Shown here: piece by piece, positions 21,022-32,600 of the stretch | Layout of the letters: the number at the start of each line of letters is the position of its first letter | Numbering within the stretch: position 1 is the first letter of the stretch | From: Blastobasis lacticolella | Taxonomy: Eukaryota; Arthropoda; Insecta; Lepidoptera; Blastobasidae | Assembly (NCBI GenBank): GCA_905147135.1 | Contig: LR990056.1 | Coordinates: 4,908,001-4,972,000, forward strand | DNA: 64,000 nucleotides | Direction of reading: 5' to 3' | Made by a program: the position numbers and the translations under genes | The notes under the pieces: generated by a model | Told to the model about the DNA's origin: nothing | Database searches by the model: none | Seen by the model: only the letters and a program-made list of their open reading frames with translations

Positions 21022-24000
21022 CACGGACGAGGATGCGCGCCAAGCGATGATGCTCGACGGGGGCAAGATCAAGGAGATCCAAGTGAAGCTGCTGCTGAGC
21101 TCCCGCTCGGAGATGCACAAGGTGATCGAGGCGGCGCGGCAGAGCACCCCGCTGATCAGCCTCGCGCCCGCCGTCGTGCCCCCGCCCGCCCCCGCGCCCG
21201 CGCCCGTCGTGCTCCCCGCGCCCGTCGTGGCCGCGCCCGCGCAGCCCCCCATCACGCCCTTCTCCGCCGCCCTCGGCGCCCCCGCCGGCTACGGCATCCC
21301 CGGCATCGGAAACCCCCAGGAGATCCCCCAGCCCGCCGTCATCGAACCGCCGGTGAGCCTCCTCAGCCCGCCCACGATCATCACCCCCGACGACGACGAC
21401 CGGCGAAGAAGCGACGACGAGAAATCGGAACGGCGACGCAGCAAGGAGAAGGACGGCAGGCGCCGGTCGCGGTCGCCGAGATCGCGATCCCGAGAACGCA
21501 AGGACCGCAAGCGCGACCGCCGCGACCGGTCGCGCTCCCGCGAGCGCCGCCGCCGCGACCGCAGCCGCAGCCGCGACCGGCGCGACCGCAAGCGCGACAG
21601 GACCAACCGCAGCCGCTCCCGGGACCGCTCGCCGTCGTCGCGGCGGGCGCGCGGCCGCAACGACCGGAACTCGCCCAGCATGGACCGGACGCAGGGCGAC
21701 AACCCCCTGGCACCGGCCGCGCCGCCCTTCGCGCCCGTCGCCCAGCCGCAGATGGTGTCGCCGATGCCGAACCCCGGCTTGTTGCACAACACCACAATCA
21801 ACCTGGTGGACAACAACGGCCCGGGCCGATTCAACGACAACTCCATGGTCGACACGTTCAGCAAGCTGCAGGAGCTCGGCAAGAAGCGCAACCCGAACGC
21901 GTTCCAAGGCGAGCAGCAGAACGGCGGCGGCGGTGCGGGCGCGGGCGCGGGCGGCGGGCGGTTCGCGGGCGGCGGCGGGCGCGGCGGCGCGTTCCGGCGC
22001 GAGGGCCGCCCGTCGCGCTTCGAGGACCCGCAGCGCGACTGCTGCGTGGCGATCCGCAACGCGCCCAACCACACCAGCTACGGCGACGTGCGCCGCTTCT
22101 TCCCCTTCCTGATCGACAAGCACGGCATCAAGATGATCAACGACCACCTCGGGCGGCGCACCGGCACCATCTTCGTGCGCTTCTGCGACCCGCGCTCGAA
22201 GACGCTCGCGCTGCAGCGGCGCAACAACGAGCTGAAGGGCGCCGAGGTGGCGGTGGAGTCGCTCGACGACGAGGCGTACGAGGCCGCCGTGGACTCGTTC
22301 CTGCCGTACCGCGCCGACAACGACGGCGACGCGGCCGCCGCGCCCGCCGCGCCCCCGCGCGCGCCCTTCAGCGTGCTCAAGCTCACCGAGCTGCCGCACT
22401 TCGTCAAGGAGCACGACATCATCAAGGCGTTCAGCGAGTTCTCGCTGCTCTCGATCCTCATCAACGACTGCCGCCTGACGCGCACCAAGATCGCCTACGT
22501 GCAGTTCGTCAAGCCGGAGGACGCCGCCGTCGCACTCGAGCGGAAGGACATGTACATCTTCGGCAAGAGGCACCCGACGATCGTGCCCGTCACCGACGAG
22601 GAGTACGAGGTCGAGAAGAATTTGAACAACGAAAAGTTGACCGAGGGCCGGAAGGCTGACAACAGGAACGAGCAGATAATGGAGGCGGAGCCCCCGCGGC
22701 CCGCGGCGGAGGCGCCGCGCGACCCGCGGCAGCGCCGGCAGCGCTTCGACAACGGCGGCGGGCCGGGCGGGGCGGGCGGGCCGGCCGCGCCGGGGCCCGC
22801 CGCCGCGCAGCCGCCCTTCTTCGCGCAGCAGTACGCGCCGGGGCAGCCGTTCGGCGTCGCGGGCGGCTTCCCCGCGCCGCAGCAGTTCGGCGGCTTCCCC
22901 GGCCCGGGCGGCCCCGGCGCCGTGGACCCGCGCACCGCCGCCGCCAACTGGGCCAACCGGGCCCCCCGGCCCGCCTTCAACGGGCCCGGTCAGCAGTCGC
23001 CGGTCGTGGTGGCCGTGGACGACGACGAGCCGCTCGACTGCGTGCTGATGAAGGGGCTGCCGCCGGACGCCACCGACCGCACCATCGTCGCGTTCCTCGC
23101 CGACACGGGCGCCGTGCCCTCGCGGATCCACCTCATGCTCAACACCACCGGGATGCCGTCCGGGGACTGCTTCTGCGAGTTCCGCTCGCCGCCGGAGGCG
23201 CGCATGGCCACCGCCAAGCACGGCACCTACCTGGAGGGCTGCCGGGTCACCATCGACCCGGTGGCGCGCAGCGTGGTCGAGGAGGCGCTCGAGGGGCCCA
23301 AGGCGGCGCAGGACATGCGCAGCGAGGGCCTGCTGGGCCACGTCCCGGCCGGCCCCGGCCCGCAGGGCTTCTACGACGACCCGCGCGGCGACCCCCGGGG
23401 AGACCCCCGCGGCGACCCGCGGGGTGATCCCCGTGGTGACCCGCGTGGAGACCCGCGTGGCGACCCCCGTGGCGACCCGCGAGGAGACCCGCGTGGAGAA
23501 CTGCGGGGCGACCCGCGAGGAGACCCTCGAGGGTTCGCGCCGCGCGGCTCGTTCCGTGGCCGCGGCGGCGGCGGCGGCGGGTTCGACAACGGTCGGTTTG
23601 ACGGCGGGCGGTTCGAGACCGGACGATTCGAGGGCGGGCGCGGCGGCGGGTTCGGCCGCGGCGGCTACGAGGGCGGGCGCGGCGGGTTCCGCGGCCGCGG
23701 CGGCGGCGGCGGCGGGTTCTCGGAGCGCGGCGGGCGGTTCGACCGCGGTGGGCGCGGGTTCTCGCGCGGGCGCGGCGGCCGCGGCGGCTTCGAGAACGGC
23801 CGCGACGACCCGGAGCCCGACCCCGCGCTGGAGGACTTCGGCGTGCCCGGCTGCGTGGTCTCGATGGAGAACGTGCCGTTCCGCGCCACCGTCGACGACA
23901 TCATGCAGTTCTTCTCGGAGTTCGAGCTGTCGCAGGACGACGTGATCCGGCGCTACAACGAGCGCGGGCAGCCCACGGGCGACGCGCGCGTGGCCTTCTC

Positions 24001-24085
24001 CACGCCGTTCGACGCGCAGCGCGCCGTCAAGACGCGCCACATGGACACCATCCACGACCGCCGCATCAACCTCACCATACTATAG
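21022..24085 (+). CDS. RBM12: RBM12-like multi-RRM RNA-binding protein (3' coding exon)
   Basis: Nuclear RNA-binding protein of the RBM12 (SWAN) family. Numbering residues from the open frame at 20924: the end of RRM1 starts right after the acceptor (TDEDARQAMM, KLLLSSRSEMHKVIE, about 33-67); a Pro/Ala linker follows; an RS/RD-rich segment spans about 160-255; RRM2 about 372-460; RRM3 about 482-570; RRM4 about 705-785; a tandem GDPR block about 817-869; an RGG/FG-rich stretch about 870-965; RRM5 about 976-1053, running to the TAG stop. Vertebrate RBM12 also has five RRMs and most of its coding sequence in one exon, which supports the identity. The first half of RRM1 must come from an upstream exon that I could not find, so the gene is partial. 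The exon is very GC-rich against AT-rich flanks. The gene name is by family resemblance; the reading frame is certain. Confidence 0.9.
23374..23532 (+). repeat. In-frame 12-bp repeat encoding GDPR units
   Basis: About a dozen consecutive units of Gly-Asp-Pro-Arg (one is Gly-Glu-Leu-Arg) are encoded by a 12-bp repeat with variation at third positions (GGCGACCCCCGG, GGTGATCCCCGT, GGAGACCCGCGT). Variation in copy number between individuals is likely. Confidence 0.95.
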
Positions 24086-24540
24086 CAGGAGCACTCCGAC
24101 AGTGCCGAGGACTATTAACGGGTGACCGTGGAGACGGGCGCCAGTGACTGACATTATTTTTGTAACTAGCGAATAGGTATTGAGACGATTTTATGGGTTG
24201 CACCCACCGTTGTGAATGACGAATTGGTGATTTACTAGTGAACGATTGTGGTAGTAGTCTCTAAGGTATGACGTTGTTAATTATAAGTTTAGCGCTGAAC
24301 TCGATAGGTTCCTGCAGTAGTGGAGCGGCGTGGGAGGGCCAGACCCCTAATGACGTCATTTTAGTGTCACTGTTACATAGTATTTCACCCCCTCCCGCGC
24401 CGGTACCGCAGGAATATATCGATAAGTGCGAGATGCCTATAGTGTTAATTTTTGCTGAATATGATAATGAGTGGGAGCTACGTGTCGGTAGCTGAATTTG
24501 TATATATGAATGTATTAAAGTAACTGTTACTTTGAATAAA
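24086..24540 (+). other. Probable 3' UTR of the RBM12-like gene
   Basis: Composition changes abruptly from GC-rich coding sequence to AT-rich sequence at the stop codon, and the stretch ends with AATAAA. The 75-codon frame at 24268-24495 has no recognisable domain. Confidence 0.6.
24535..24540 (+). terminator. Polyadenylation signal AATAAA
   Basis: AATAAA lies 450 bases after the RBM12 stop and is followed within 35 bases by a T/G-rich stretch (TTATTTTGTTGTTTTATTG). Confidence 0.6.
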
Positions 24541-25017
24541 CATGAAATATTCTTAATTTATTTTGTTGTTTTATTGAATGGAATCTCGTCTCGTATTAAA
24601 TAAGTAGATTGTAGGTATGAAGGCTGGGACTCATCATCAGATAATAGCTTGACCGTTTTGGCTGATTAGGGAAATAAGTACTATTGCAAATGTAGTACCT
24701 AGTAATGGTTAATTAAAATTAAGTGTTATATGTCATATTGGAAAATTTAACTCGGCAAGTGCGCTTATTATATTTGACTAAATTCGCCTGTAGAAAAGCG
24801 GAACGACGTAACATAACTGACGCAAACAATTATCTTATTTTATGAACAACACATTCCACTTTTATTTGCTCTCACGCTTTTTGCTTCTGAATTTAGTAGA
24901 GACGAAACGGATATCCGGTATCCGGCCTTAATTTACTATCCGGCCGGATACCGGATAGCGCGTTGATATCCGACCGGATAGTAAAAAATGTATGAAAACT
25001 CCATAAAATGATTTTGC

Positions 25018-25299
25018 TCATCGGCTTCCTTCATTTCTCTGACCAGTAGCCGCGTCAATGATATTATCCTTCAGGTCCCGTTGGACCGCCGTCAGCCAGG
25101 TGACGTGTGGGGTCTTCCGCGGCAGCGCGTCGTCGTCAACAAATTTAAGGCTACTGGCACCATAGTGGTATTTGGGGTGACAGAGCATATGCCCATACCG
25201 TCGCATTCGGCGTTCTCTAATTTTCTCGGGGATATATGAGACTTTATATCTTCCACGAGTGTGGAAATTAGATACATACTTTGTCCAACAAGGCGACAC
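25018..25299 (-). mobile_element. RTE-type LINE ORF2 C-terminal relic
   Basis: The minus-strand frame includes 'IRERRMRRYGHMLCHP' and 'VTWLTAVQRDLKDN', the familiar C-terminal wording of RTE/BovB-like reverse transcriptase proteins. It lacks the upstream endonuclease and polymerase. Confidence 0.7.
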
Positions 25300-26034
25300 C
25301 CGCTGACCAGTAAAAAATGCGCATTTCTGTCGTGTGTTGTTTAGTATAATATTTTTTCCAAAGCAATCACGGTTTATACTGGATTAAAAATACAAATTTC
25401 TCTATATTTAGAGGATTAATATACGATGTCGTTTGTCCTCCGATATGCTGGGTGTATGTAAGCCTGTATTTCGGAAGTACAAATCCTTTCGAGGTCGAAA
25501 GAATTTTTCGGTTCAACGTTCAATATATTCTCATTGAAGGAAGACTTGAAATCACGTAAACATATGCAGTCGTCTAAAGTCCCACCCCACGATTACAGCT
25601 TGCATAAACTTGTTCAGAGACTAACACCCGGTTTCTGAAACGCTTGTCAAATCATTGATTAGCTAACAGACTGTCACATTTAACAAGCTGTTAAATCACC
25701 GTGGGTTTCTGAAAGGCCAATCAATCTATTGTTAGCTAATCGACCATTAACAAGAGATCAATTTTTTCGTCTGGCTACCCCTGCTAAAATCAGTCACATT
25801 CATTCACTCATATATGTTTTGTTTCTGTCTAACGCATTGATTTGTCTCTGTCCCTAGCGGCCTTTTGATAGCGGCGGGATATTCAACTTTTAGATGAAAC
25901 TGATAGCGATTGTATAGTTTTCGTGTAAATAAAAATCAAATATTATCAAAAAAATATACAGAGCGAGAAAAGAGAAAATATAACAATATTTATGTTATAG
26001 GGTCACGGGTTCCAGTGGATCAGTAATCCCATCA

Positions 26035-26250
26035 TCATCATCTTTAGGCAGTTAGGTGGGTCCCGGTCCACTGCTGAATACAGGCCTCCCACGGCTTACA
26101 CTCTGGTCGACTCTGTTATCTTGCATCCATCGGCTCCCTAGGACCTTAAAGAGGTCGTCCGTCCATCTCTTGGGAGGCCATCCAGAGAAAGCCACTCAAC
26201 AACATCCGCCCCATCGGCTATCGATTCTGTGAGTTTCTCCCAATAATCCC
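26035..26250 (-). mobile_element. RTE-type LINE ORF2 C-terminal relic
   Basis: The minus-strand translation reads 'PPKRWTDDLFKVLGSRWMQ', the wording at the end of RTE-like ORF2. It is interrupted and has the CATCATCAT tail on the plus strand. Confidence 0.7.
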
Positions 26251-26251
26251 A

Positions 26252-26890
26252 TTAGTTAAATCCTGGTTCAAGTCCTGGAAACGGGCCGGTTCGTGGTTCA
26301 GGTCCAGGTCCTGGCCCCGGATCAGGTCCTGGTTCAGATCCAGGTCCTGGTTCAGGTCCAGGTACTGGCCCAGGACCAGGTACTGCTTCAGGTCCAGGTC
26401 CTGGACTCATACCAGTTCGTGGTTCAGGTCCAGGACCTGGCTTCGGACCAGGTCCTGGTTCAGGTCTAGGTACTGGCCCCGGACCAGGCACTGGTTCAGG
26501 TCCAGGTCCTGGACACGGACCATTTCGTGGTTCAGGTCCAGGTCCTGGCTTCGGACCAGGTCCTGGCCCCGCACCAGGTCCTGGATCAGGTTCTGGCCCT
26601 GGCCCCAGACCAGCTTCTAGTTCAGGTCCAGGTCCTGGACCCTGACATGTCCGTGGTTCAGATCCTGGTCCTGGTACAGGTTTATGTCCTGGCCCCGAAC
26701 CAGGTCCTGGTCCAGCTAATGTTTACGGTCTACGTGCTGGCACTGGTCTAGGTCCTGGTTCTGGTTCAAGCTCAAATTGTGATCAAGGTTGCAGTTTTGG
26801 TCATGATCCTGGACCAGAACCTGGACCCTAGACCTGGACTTTGCCATGGACCAAAACTAGGACCTGGACCAGGGCCAGGACCAAGACCTA
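26252..26890. repeat. Long GGTCCA/GGTCCT minisatellite with 18-bp register
   Basis: About 640 bp of hexamer-based repeat (CAGGTCCAGGTCCTGG and variants). The marker word CGTGGTTCAG occurs at 26292, 26418, 26526 and 26652, spaced 126, 108 and 126 bases, all multiples of 18. The minus strand is open for 79 codons of Pro-Gly/Glu-Pro repeats, which I take as a by-product of the period. Confidence 0.9.
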
Positions 26891-27394
26891 GACCAAGAAA
26901 ATCGGATATAATTTCTTTTGACAATCGGTTAATTGGTCGATTTTCGCCAATTAAAATAACACGGCGATAACATACAGTTAACATGAGAAAAAGCTTTCCG
27001 GAAACCCAAAATATCATTAATCAGCCTTTAATTGGAGATTTGACAATCCGTTGACAAGCTGTTAACAAGCCGTCAATTGGCCCTTTCAGAAACCCAAACT
27101 GCATTTAATCAGAGTTTAACAAGCTGTTACGTGATTTTTGCGTTGACAAGCGTTTCAGAAACCGGGTGTAAGTCCAGCCGAATATTTGGCCGCCGGATAT
27201 CCGGCTATCCGGCCAAGAGGCTGGCCGGATATCCGGTATCCGGCCAAACCACTATCCGTTTCATCTCTAGAATTTAGTCAAATGTAATAAGCGCAAAAGG
27301 TAGATATTGTAATACAAAAAGTGGTATTAAAGAAAAAAAAGTAGGATAGTGTAGAGCTATGACCACGCTAACGAAGTCTATTTTACCAAGGTAC

Positions 27395-27500
27395 ATAACT
27401 CAGAAAATAGTCATTGGTACATAGCCGCAGCGGGATTCGAACCCGGTACCTCTTGTTTACGAGTTGGATACTCAACCGCCCGGCTACCGACGCTCCCGAT
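27395..27500 (-). mobile_element. SINE family A head fragment
   Basis: In reverse complement it has GTCGGTAGCCGGGCGGTTGA, CAACTCGTAAACAAGAGGTA and GGTTCGAATCCCGCTGCGGC. The body beyond the first 100 bases is missing. Confidence 0.75.
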
Positions 27501-29160
27501 AAAGATTTCTAGAAAAATTAGCATAAGCCCCCGGTCGAACGATGTGAATAATGTCAAGGCAGGCAGTTGTTCAATCAATAAAGATAATAGAATAACTGAC
27601 CGGCATACCAAAATATACACTTACGAACTTAACTACCGACTCACCCCATATTTTTCTATATAGATGTTATGTAGTTAAGATAACTGAATCTTGTACTCCA
27701 TCATCTTTCCATCGCGTAGAGATAGGCTATTTATATACCTACTTAGATTTAAGATAGTTATAATTGATTATTATAATCTCAATTAGATACCAGAGAGAAA
27801 TATTGAAGAAGTAATTAAATACAGACATAATCATTGTGTTACTGGCTGTCAAACCGCGAAAACCTAATAATTATTTGGTAAGTATTTAAGAAGTTAACGA
27901 CTGATTTGTAATTCCAAAAATGTATGAGTGTCTATGGAAAAACATACGGTGGTTCGAGAGTTGAACTCGTAAGTATAGTATAGTACGACTAGTTACTTTA
28001 TATAGGTAATATGAACTAAGTGGTCAGCGATTCGTTGAATGATTGTTCTGTTGGTAGGTGGGGATCCCACGAAAGGTAAGCCATTGGACTGTAAAACTGA
28101 ATACAGGAACTGTGAAAATAACAGTTATAAATAATAAGTAACTAATCAAAAACGATTGCTTTATATTGGTATGATGGTTTCGGTCAGGGGTTTAAAGACG
28201 AGTGTTGCTCGCTGTGCGGTGTGTAACCCGTCGCGGCTGCGAATACACGCTGCCTGCAGCTTTGCTCCGACAATCTTGACAGGCGTCCACAACTGTACCT
28301 CCCTTCGTCCGGTCCGTAGACCGGAATATGGGTTCTTAGGTACTTATAATTTTTAACCTCCAATGCCAAATGATGCGACAAGGTGTTATAAGTTTGAACT
28401 CTGTGTGTGGCTTCGACTAAAATTATTTTTGGTTGAAGTTCTGTGGCATCGAAAGTCCTGAAAGGATGACTGAATTCGTTGCAGTATTCTTTTATCAAGG
28501 TGGTTTTTTTTATTAAAATCGGTTCAGTACAGTAGAAACTAATTGAGTTTACGTAGACGGTCGGAAGTTTTCGGACATCTGCCGATTAGGGAAGGTATAA
28601 TATGTCTCTTACCGTACCTTTCTGGGTTTATAGTTTATGGCCCTAAAGTTAGGGCTGCCTGTGTATCTTTAGGCACTGCCACGTGGGACTACAGCCGGCG
28701 TATCCGGCGTAACATCTAGAGGAAAATGTACCGAACTGTCTTTGCCCAGTTTCCAATCACAACCGAGGCTAATTCCTTCCTCGTAGACTCAAATAAATAA
28801 ATGTGGGAAGTACACAGCAGTCTGTCAGCAGATGTCTCTATTACCATGTTCATCAATGATAAAATTAATAAAAATCTAGACAAGGCTATCTCCAAGTCTT
28901 ACAGTTATAGTGTGAGAGAGAGAAGTTATTTTAGAGATTACATTATTTTGAAATAATGACAGTTTAAGATTAGTTTCGTGTATTCATACATTTAAATGAA
29001 CGAAATGTTAAATCTGTTGCTTTTGGAGACTTTCAAGTATTACCTGACAAGTATGTCGTAGCAGTCCAAAGCAGCCACTTTTGATCACTGCATAAGCGTC
29101 TAAAGCGTCGATCACACCATCTATACAAACTCATTCAAGAGAGCAAGATCAAAGTGGAAT
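27501..29160. other. No gene recognised
   Basis: AT-rich intergenic sequence. The frames near 28156-28498 overlap on both strands and show no domain. Confidence 0.45.
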
Positions 29161-29164
29161 GTAT

Positions 29165-29262
29165 TTCGCATAGAATAAGGTTCATTTTTGTATCACGCCT
29201 TTGGAGAGTCGAGCGACACGTAAAATAGGTATATAATATGATACAAAAATGGACCTTATTGC
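29165..29262. mobile_element. Small inverted-repeat element
   Basis: AATAAGGTTCATTTTTGTAT at the left pairs with ATACAAAAATGGACCTTATT at the right. The spacer is about 50 bp. Confidence 0.6.
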
Positions 29263-29362
29263 ATGAGCAAGACAGTCCAATTTACCTTGCTCTCCGCGCG
29301 CCTAGACATCGAGCACACAATTCTCGAAGAATCGATTACTACAACCAGTGCCAGGCTGCTGT

Positions 29363-29629
29363 TAGAGATCGTCTAATTTAAAATGACGCGCCCCACTATC
29401 GCATTAACGCACACAAGCAAGTTTAAAATATGGACGCAATACATATACAAATGCCGTTGTAATTGGTCATTCAGTTGCCGGTGAGACACCAACGTAGGAG
29501 CTCGCGTCGTTCGATTGGAGCAGTCGACGCTCCCACACAAATGAAGTGTCGTTATTAATATTTGCACTCACACATCGAAATCAACTAACTAAGTAGTGGG
29601 GCGCGTCATTTTAAACTAGACGAGCTCTA
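29363..29629. mobile_element. 267-bp MITE ending in TAGAG…CTCTA
   Basis: The left end TAGAGATCGTCTAATTTAAA and ATGACGCGCCCCACT is matched by AGTGGGGCGCGTCAT and TTTAAACTAGACGAGCTCTA. If the terminal TA on each side is the duplicated target, this is a Tc1/mariner-type MITE. Confidence 0.8.
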
Positions 29630-32600
29630 CCAAGCACCAAGAGTCAGGGAGTTGAAATCAAAGTCATTTTCCTTTATTTTTGAGTAAAATTTATTTTTGA
29701 CAGCAATATCAGTAGTATGTGTATAATTTGTGAACAAATTCCGGACATCGCAACAAATTTTAAAAGTCGTATCAGTTGCCATGTTGCCTTACTGAATAGT
29801 AATTTTATTCTAAGATTTCACCACAAGTTTATCCTCGTGAAATGCAACATTCAATACTTAAATAAAACTAGAGATTCATCTCTAAAGGATTTCCTTGAAC
29901 AAAACGTATAGTTTTGAATTATAAAACTCAATTTGTGATGACCCTATAGTAAAAAGGACGCAACTTATAACTAAATGTTATTTTACACATTTATGATTAG
30001 AATTGAAACAAGTACAATAATAATCCCGCTTTCTATATTATTATTATTATCATAGTATGACAATGAAACATCCATGAAAACATTATCTGTAATCCTTATA
30101 ACATTACTAAGTGTAAAATAAATAAACGTTAAGCAATCACAATCGTAACTTCAAAAATGTATACAAATGCTAGCTTTTCATATTTCATGGACATTTTTTC
30201 ACCGACCGAAAATACAATAAAAATTATATTATTCAACATATTTGGTAAATCCGTATTCCGTAACAACTATGAATAGATTTCTTTTAAAAATAATCTACTA
30301 GATTAGGGCAGGTGAAGCAGTGATCTTTTATTTGGATGTTATTGGTCAAGTTATAACCGAAGCACTTTATCAATTTCTCTATATATTTTTACAAATTGTT
30401 TACATAATAGGCCTCTCCAACCTTCTTCGGTCTTTGACAGACCGCGACGTCGAGTATACAGCCACAATGCTGACATGCGATTGGTTAGAAATAAGCCAAT
30501 CACAATTGGCAGATCCTAAAGGGCGTGGTTATATTTCTGGTACTTATTCTCGAGGTGTACTCCCGTTGCGCCATTGACGGTTTGCTCAATTATTGTGAAG
30601 CTTTGTAGCAAAATACAATTGCACGTTCTATTTTGCTATACCTACCAATTCCAACAGTAAGCGGTGCAAATTAAGATACATTTCAATCAAATTCGCCGTC
30701 AGGGGAATACATTATTCTCAAGACATGGCCACACAAGGGACCAGCCCGAAAACAATATGACTACCAGTTCAATGGGACATTTTCAAAAAGCCGATTCAAA
30801 AGAAAAAAACAGTTGAAATAATTGTAATAGACACGATTCTCAAAAATAAATTAAAGCGAGACTGTTAGATGTACAAAACAGTTGACATTTTGCGCTTTCT
30901 TCTTAGTAAAGTAACTAAAACTAAGTAACTTTTCACGAAACACCTTTTTGAGTAACTTCGGTTACCCAATTCAATACTTGAGAATCCTGTCTAAACACCG
31001 CAAACTAGTGAGGCGCTTTTTACTTTTTAAAGTAGCGGTCTGAAAGTCCCCCATTCCAAAAGGACCTTGCAAGCAGTATCAGCACAGTGCTAAAAGAACA
31101 TAAATAAATATAACATTATATTCCGCACACATTCAATAAATAGATGTATCTAACTATGCTTAATGTTAAACTATATTCGTTCATAATATAAAAAGTATGC
31201 TGTATTTTATAAATGCTATAGGAAAGTAGTTATTTTTCAGTTTACATTTGGCAACTACAGTTATTCTGAATTACACTATATAACCATATATAATAATGGT
31301 ATAGAAAAATACGAATGTACCAAGAAGGTATTTCAAAGATCTTTAAAAAACTAAAATAAAAAGTATAGAAAAATAAAGGTTATCTGAAGTCTGGAATACA
31401 TTGGATGTAAACAAAACGAAGTCAGCGGTATTGTTTTTGTAGAGTAAACAATATATTTAAATAGTAAAATTAAGAAATTCTCTAAAGTCCGTCTATATGG
31501 TCCCACCAAGTGTTATATTATTACAAACGGAGACAATTTCACATATCAATCATATAAATATCTTAAATGAGAACATACCTTTATGAGGTACAGCTATCTA
31601 TATAGACACCAAGTTTAGAACTAATATTCATACTAAGATTATTTATTTTTTAGTCAGCTCCACAGCGTAGATTAAGAAAAGAAAAAGGAAAGATATTTTT
31701 AATAATCAACTTTAACCCGGCAATGTAACAAAGTAACATAATAATATCATCATAAACAGCTAAGTAGGTATCATTCAAACTACAAAGCTAAGTGATCTTC
31801 ACAGCAACTTCAATAATATCAATTAAATTCAGATAGAACATTAGTTAAGCGTTGAATTCTCTAAGAATACCCATTTCAATCGCACATACGCAAACACAAC
31901 AGATTAAAAGTAATGTTTGATCATTATAACCTTTTTTTTTGTACTGTACAAGAACTGCAACTACATATTTTATGCGGACCAGTCAGGTTATTCTTTTCAC
32001 TGGTGACACGGATCATGGTTACCTTACTGTTCTCAAGAGTAACAAAAAACTATAATTCATCTATAGGTTTTAAGACTCGTGGTTATTCACTACACTTTCA
32101 CTACACATACTAACCGTGGTAATAAACCCGATTGTGTGAGTGAAAGTATAATTCATTTAATTTATAGGATACCGATTATGGAATCCAGTTACGAAACATA
32201 CTTAAATTCAAAAGAAAATAATATTTCATTCTCATTGAGGGAAATCTGAGCTAATGCTAATCAAAATTCTAATATACGACACTGGAGTCAAAATTCGTCG
32301 TGCTATTGGTCAGAATCAAATGCTCAACGTTGACAGTTGGATTTAGCCAATGAAACGGCGTTATTTTGACAGTGACAAGAGCCTATCCGCCGGCGGTGAC
32401 TAAACAGTACTGGTAGGCAAAAATACGTCAGCCGCCTTTGCACTTGATTTCCGGTGGGTTTCCTAAGTCGCTATGTCGCCTCCGAATAGCTAAATTACCC
32501 GGTTAATTAAAGGCCTAGCTTGAAACATTACTAAGTGTAACGGCTAACTTAAAACATGTGTAAAGTAAATAACTGTTAAGCAATGACAATCGTAACTTCC

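Larger units (their letters stand above)
25625..27168. mobile_element. PIF/Harbinger-like non-autonomous transposon, 1.54 kb
   Basis: The ends CACCCGGTTTCTGAAACGCT and AGCGTTTCAGAAACCGGGTG are perfect inverted repeats. They are flanked by TAA at 25622-25624 and 27169-27171, a 3-bp duplication typical of PIF/Harbinger. Subterminal words related to GGTTTCTGAAA and TTAACAAGCTGTTA recur on both sides. The interior is a LINE relic and a minisatellite. No transposase. Confidence 0.85.
24897..27269. mobile_element. Non-autonomous hAT-like transposon, 2.37 kb
   Basis: It has terminal inverted repeats TAGAGACGAAACGG and CCGTTTCATCTCTA, flanked by the perfect 8-bp direct repeat GAATTTAG at 24889-24896 and 27270-27277. 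An 8-bp duplication and a TAGAG end are the hallmarks of hAT elements. Both subterminal regions are dense in GGATATCCGG/ATCCGG words, such as transposases of this group often bind. No transposase is present; the interior carries a retrotransposon relic and another transposon. Confidence 0.85.
24761..27294. mobile_element. Short MITE split by a hAT-like insertion
   Basis: The inverted ends GCGCTTATTATATTTGACTA (24761) and TAGTCAAATGTAATAAGCGC (to 27294) would define a MITE of about 150 bp once the inner insertion is set aside. Its internal words ATTCCACTT and GCTCTCACGCTTTTTGCTTC also occur at 48448-48482, so the family is dispersed. Confidence 0.65.

Noticed and set aside
21013..22659. 548-codon plus-strand frame overlapping RBM12 in another frame
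   Set aside because: It is Arg/Ala/Pro-rich frame-shifted reading of the same GC-rich DNA, with no domain.
20981..24055. 1,024-codon minus-strand frame opposite the RBM12 exon
   Set aside because: It has no recognisable domain and is low-complexity Arg/Val/Ala. It is explained by high GC at codon positions of the true gene on the plus strand, which has several clear RRMs.
26252..26491. 79-codon Pro-Gly repeat protein on the minus strand
   Set aside because: It arises from a hexamer minisatellite whose period is a multiple of three, inside a transposon; there is no gene context.
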